Shown: piece after piece, positions 38,569 through 38,602 of the stretch
Numbering within the stretch: position 1 is the stretch's first letter
How the letters are laid out: each line of letters begins with the position of its first letter
Origin: Rahnella perminowiae
GTDB lineage: Bacteria > Pseudomonadota > Gammaproteobacteria > Enterobacterales > Enterobacteriaceae
Direction of reading: 5' to 3'
DNA: 38,602 nt
Assembly: GCF_019049755.1 (NCBI RefSeq)
Contig: NZ_JAFMOS010000630.1
Location: 1-38,602 of the forward strand
The notes under the pieces: model-generated
What the model saw: only the letters and a program-made list of their open reading frames with translations
Database searches by the model: none
Told to the model about the DNA's origin: nothing
Translations under genes and position numbers: made by a program

Positions 38569-38602
38569 AAGGGAATAATTATTACCGGTTTGTCAGTAAG
38601 AC

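Overview
The window is a core-chromosome segment of a member of the Enterobacterales, probably of the Yersiniaceae type (Rahnella, Ewingella, Rouxiella or Serratia-like; genus is an inference). Every protein can be matched from memory to an Escherichia coli counterpart except one MFS transporter. Gene order follows the E. coli 85-86 min region: argX-hisR-leuT-proM tRNAs, yifK, the enterobacterial common antigen (ECA) operon, rho, trxA, rhlB, gppA, rep, ppiC, ilvC/ilvY, ilvLXGMEDA, comM (yifB), maoP (yifE) and hdfR. I see no phage, IS element, CRISPR array, toxin or defence island, and no pseudogene.

Layout. 1-104: no gene seen. 105-662: a minus-strand tRNA operon (Arg-CCG, His-GTG, Leu-CAG, Pro-TGG) with a clear stringent-type promoter and terminator. 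756-2150: yifK amino-acid permease, whose leader carries a likely GcvB sRNA pairing site. 2356-13226: wecA-wzzE-wecB-wecC-wecD-wecE-wzxE-wecF-wzyE-wecG, a tightly overlapped minus-strand ECA operon ending in its own terminator. It lacks the rffG and rffH genes that sit between wecC and wecD in E. coli. 13461-15513: rho with a long leader, then trxA. 15631-18482: rhlB and gppA on the plus strand. 18502-20983: rep (minus) and ppiC (plus). 21063-21243: an ERIC-like palindromic repeat. 21253-23796: divergent ilvC and ilvY around an IlvY operator. 23809-30420: ilvL leader/attenuator, the tiny ilvX, an intact ilvG, then ilvM, ilvE, ilvD, ilvA. 30536-31791: an MFS transporter placed between ilvL and comM. 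32007-33714: comM with a CRP-S (Sxy-type) site. 33717-34998: divergent maoP and hdfR with a candidate maoS site. 35011-38535: the membrane and ATPase genes of a YtfQRT-YjfF-like sugar ABC importer, whose binding-protein gene must lie beyond the right edge.

How the genes work together. The wec genes make undecaprenyl-PP-GlcNAc (WecA), UDP-ManNAcA (WecB, WecC) and TDP-Fuc4NAc (WecE, WecD), assemble the trisaccharide (WecG, WecF), flip it (WzxE), polymerise it (WzyE) and set its length (WzzE). The ilv genes form the isoleucine/valine pathway, with the valine-resistant-type isozyme AHAS II (IlvG/IlvM) intact, attenuation at ilvL and IlvY control of ilvC. Rho, RhlB, Rep and GppA are nucleic-acid and (p)ppGpp housekeeping functions.

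I do not see a new multi-gene system. The points most worth a second look are the missing rffGH pair, the conserved ilvX microprotein, the CRP-S site at comM, the maoS-like site, the GcvB site at yifK, the transporter inserted at ilvL-comM, and the ytf-type transporter located beside hdfR.
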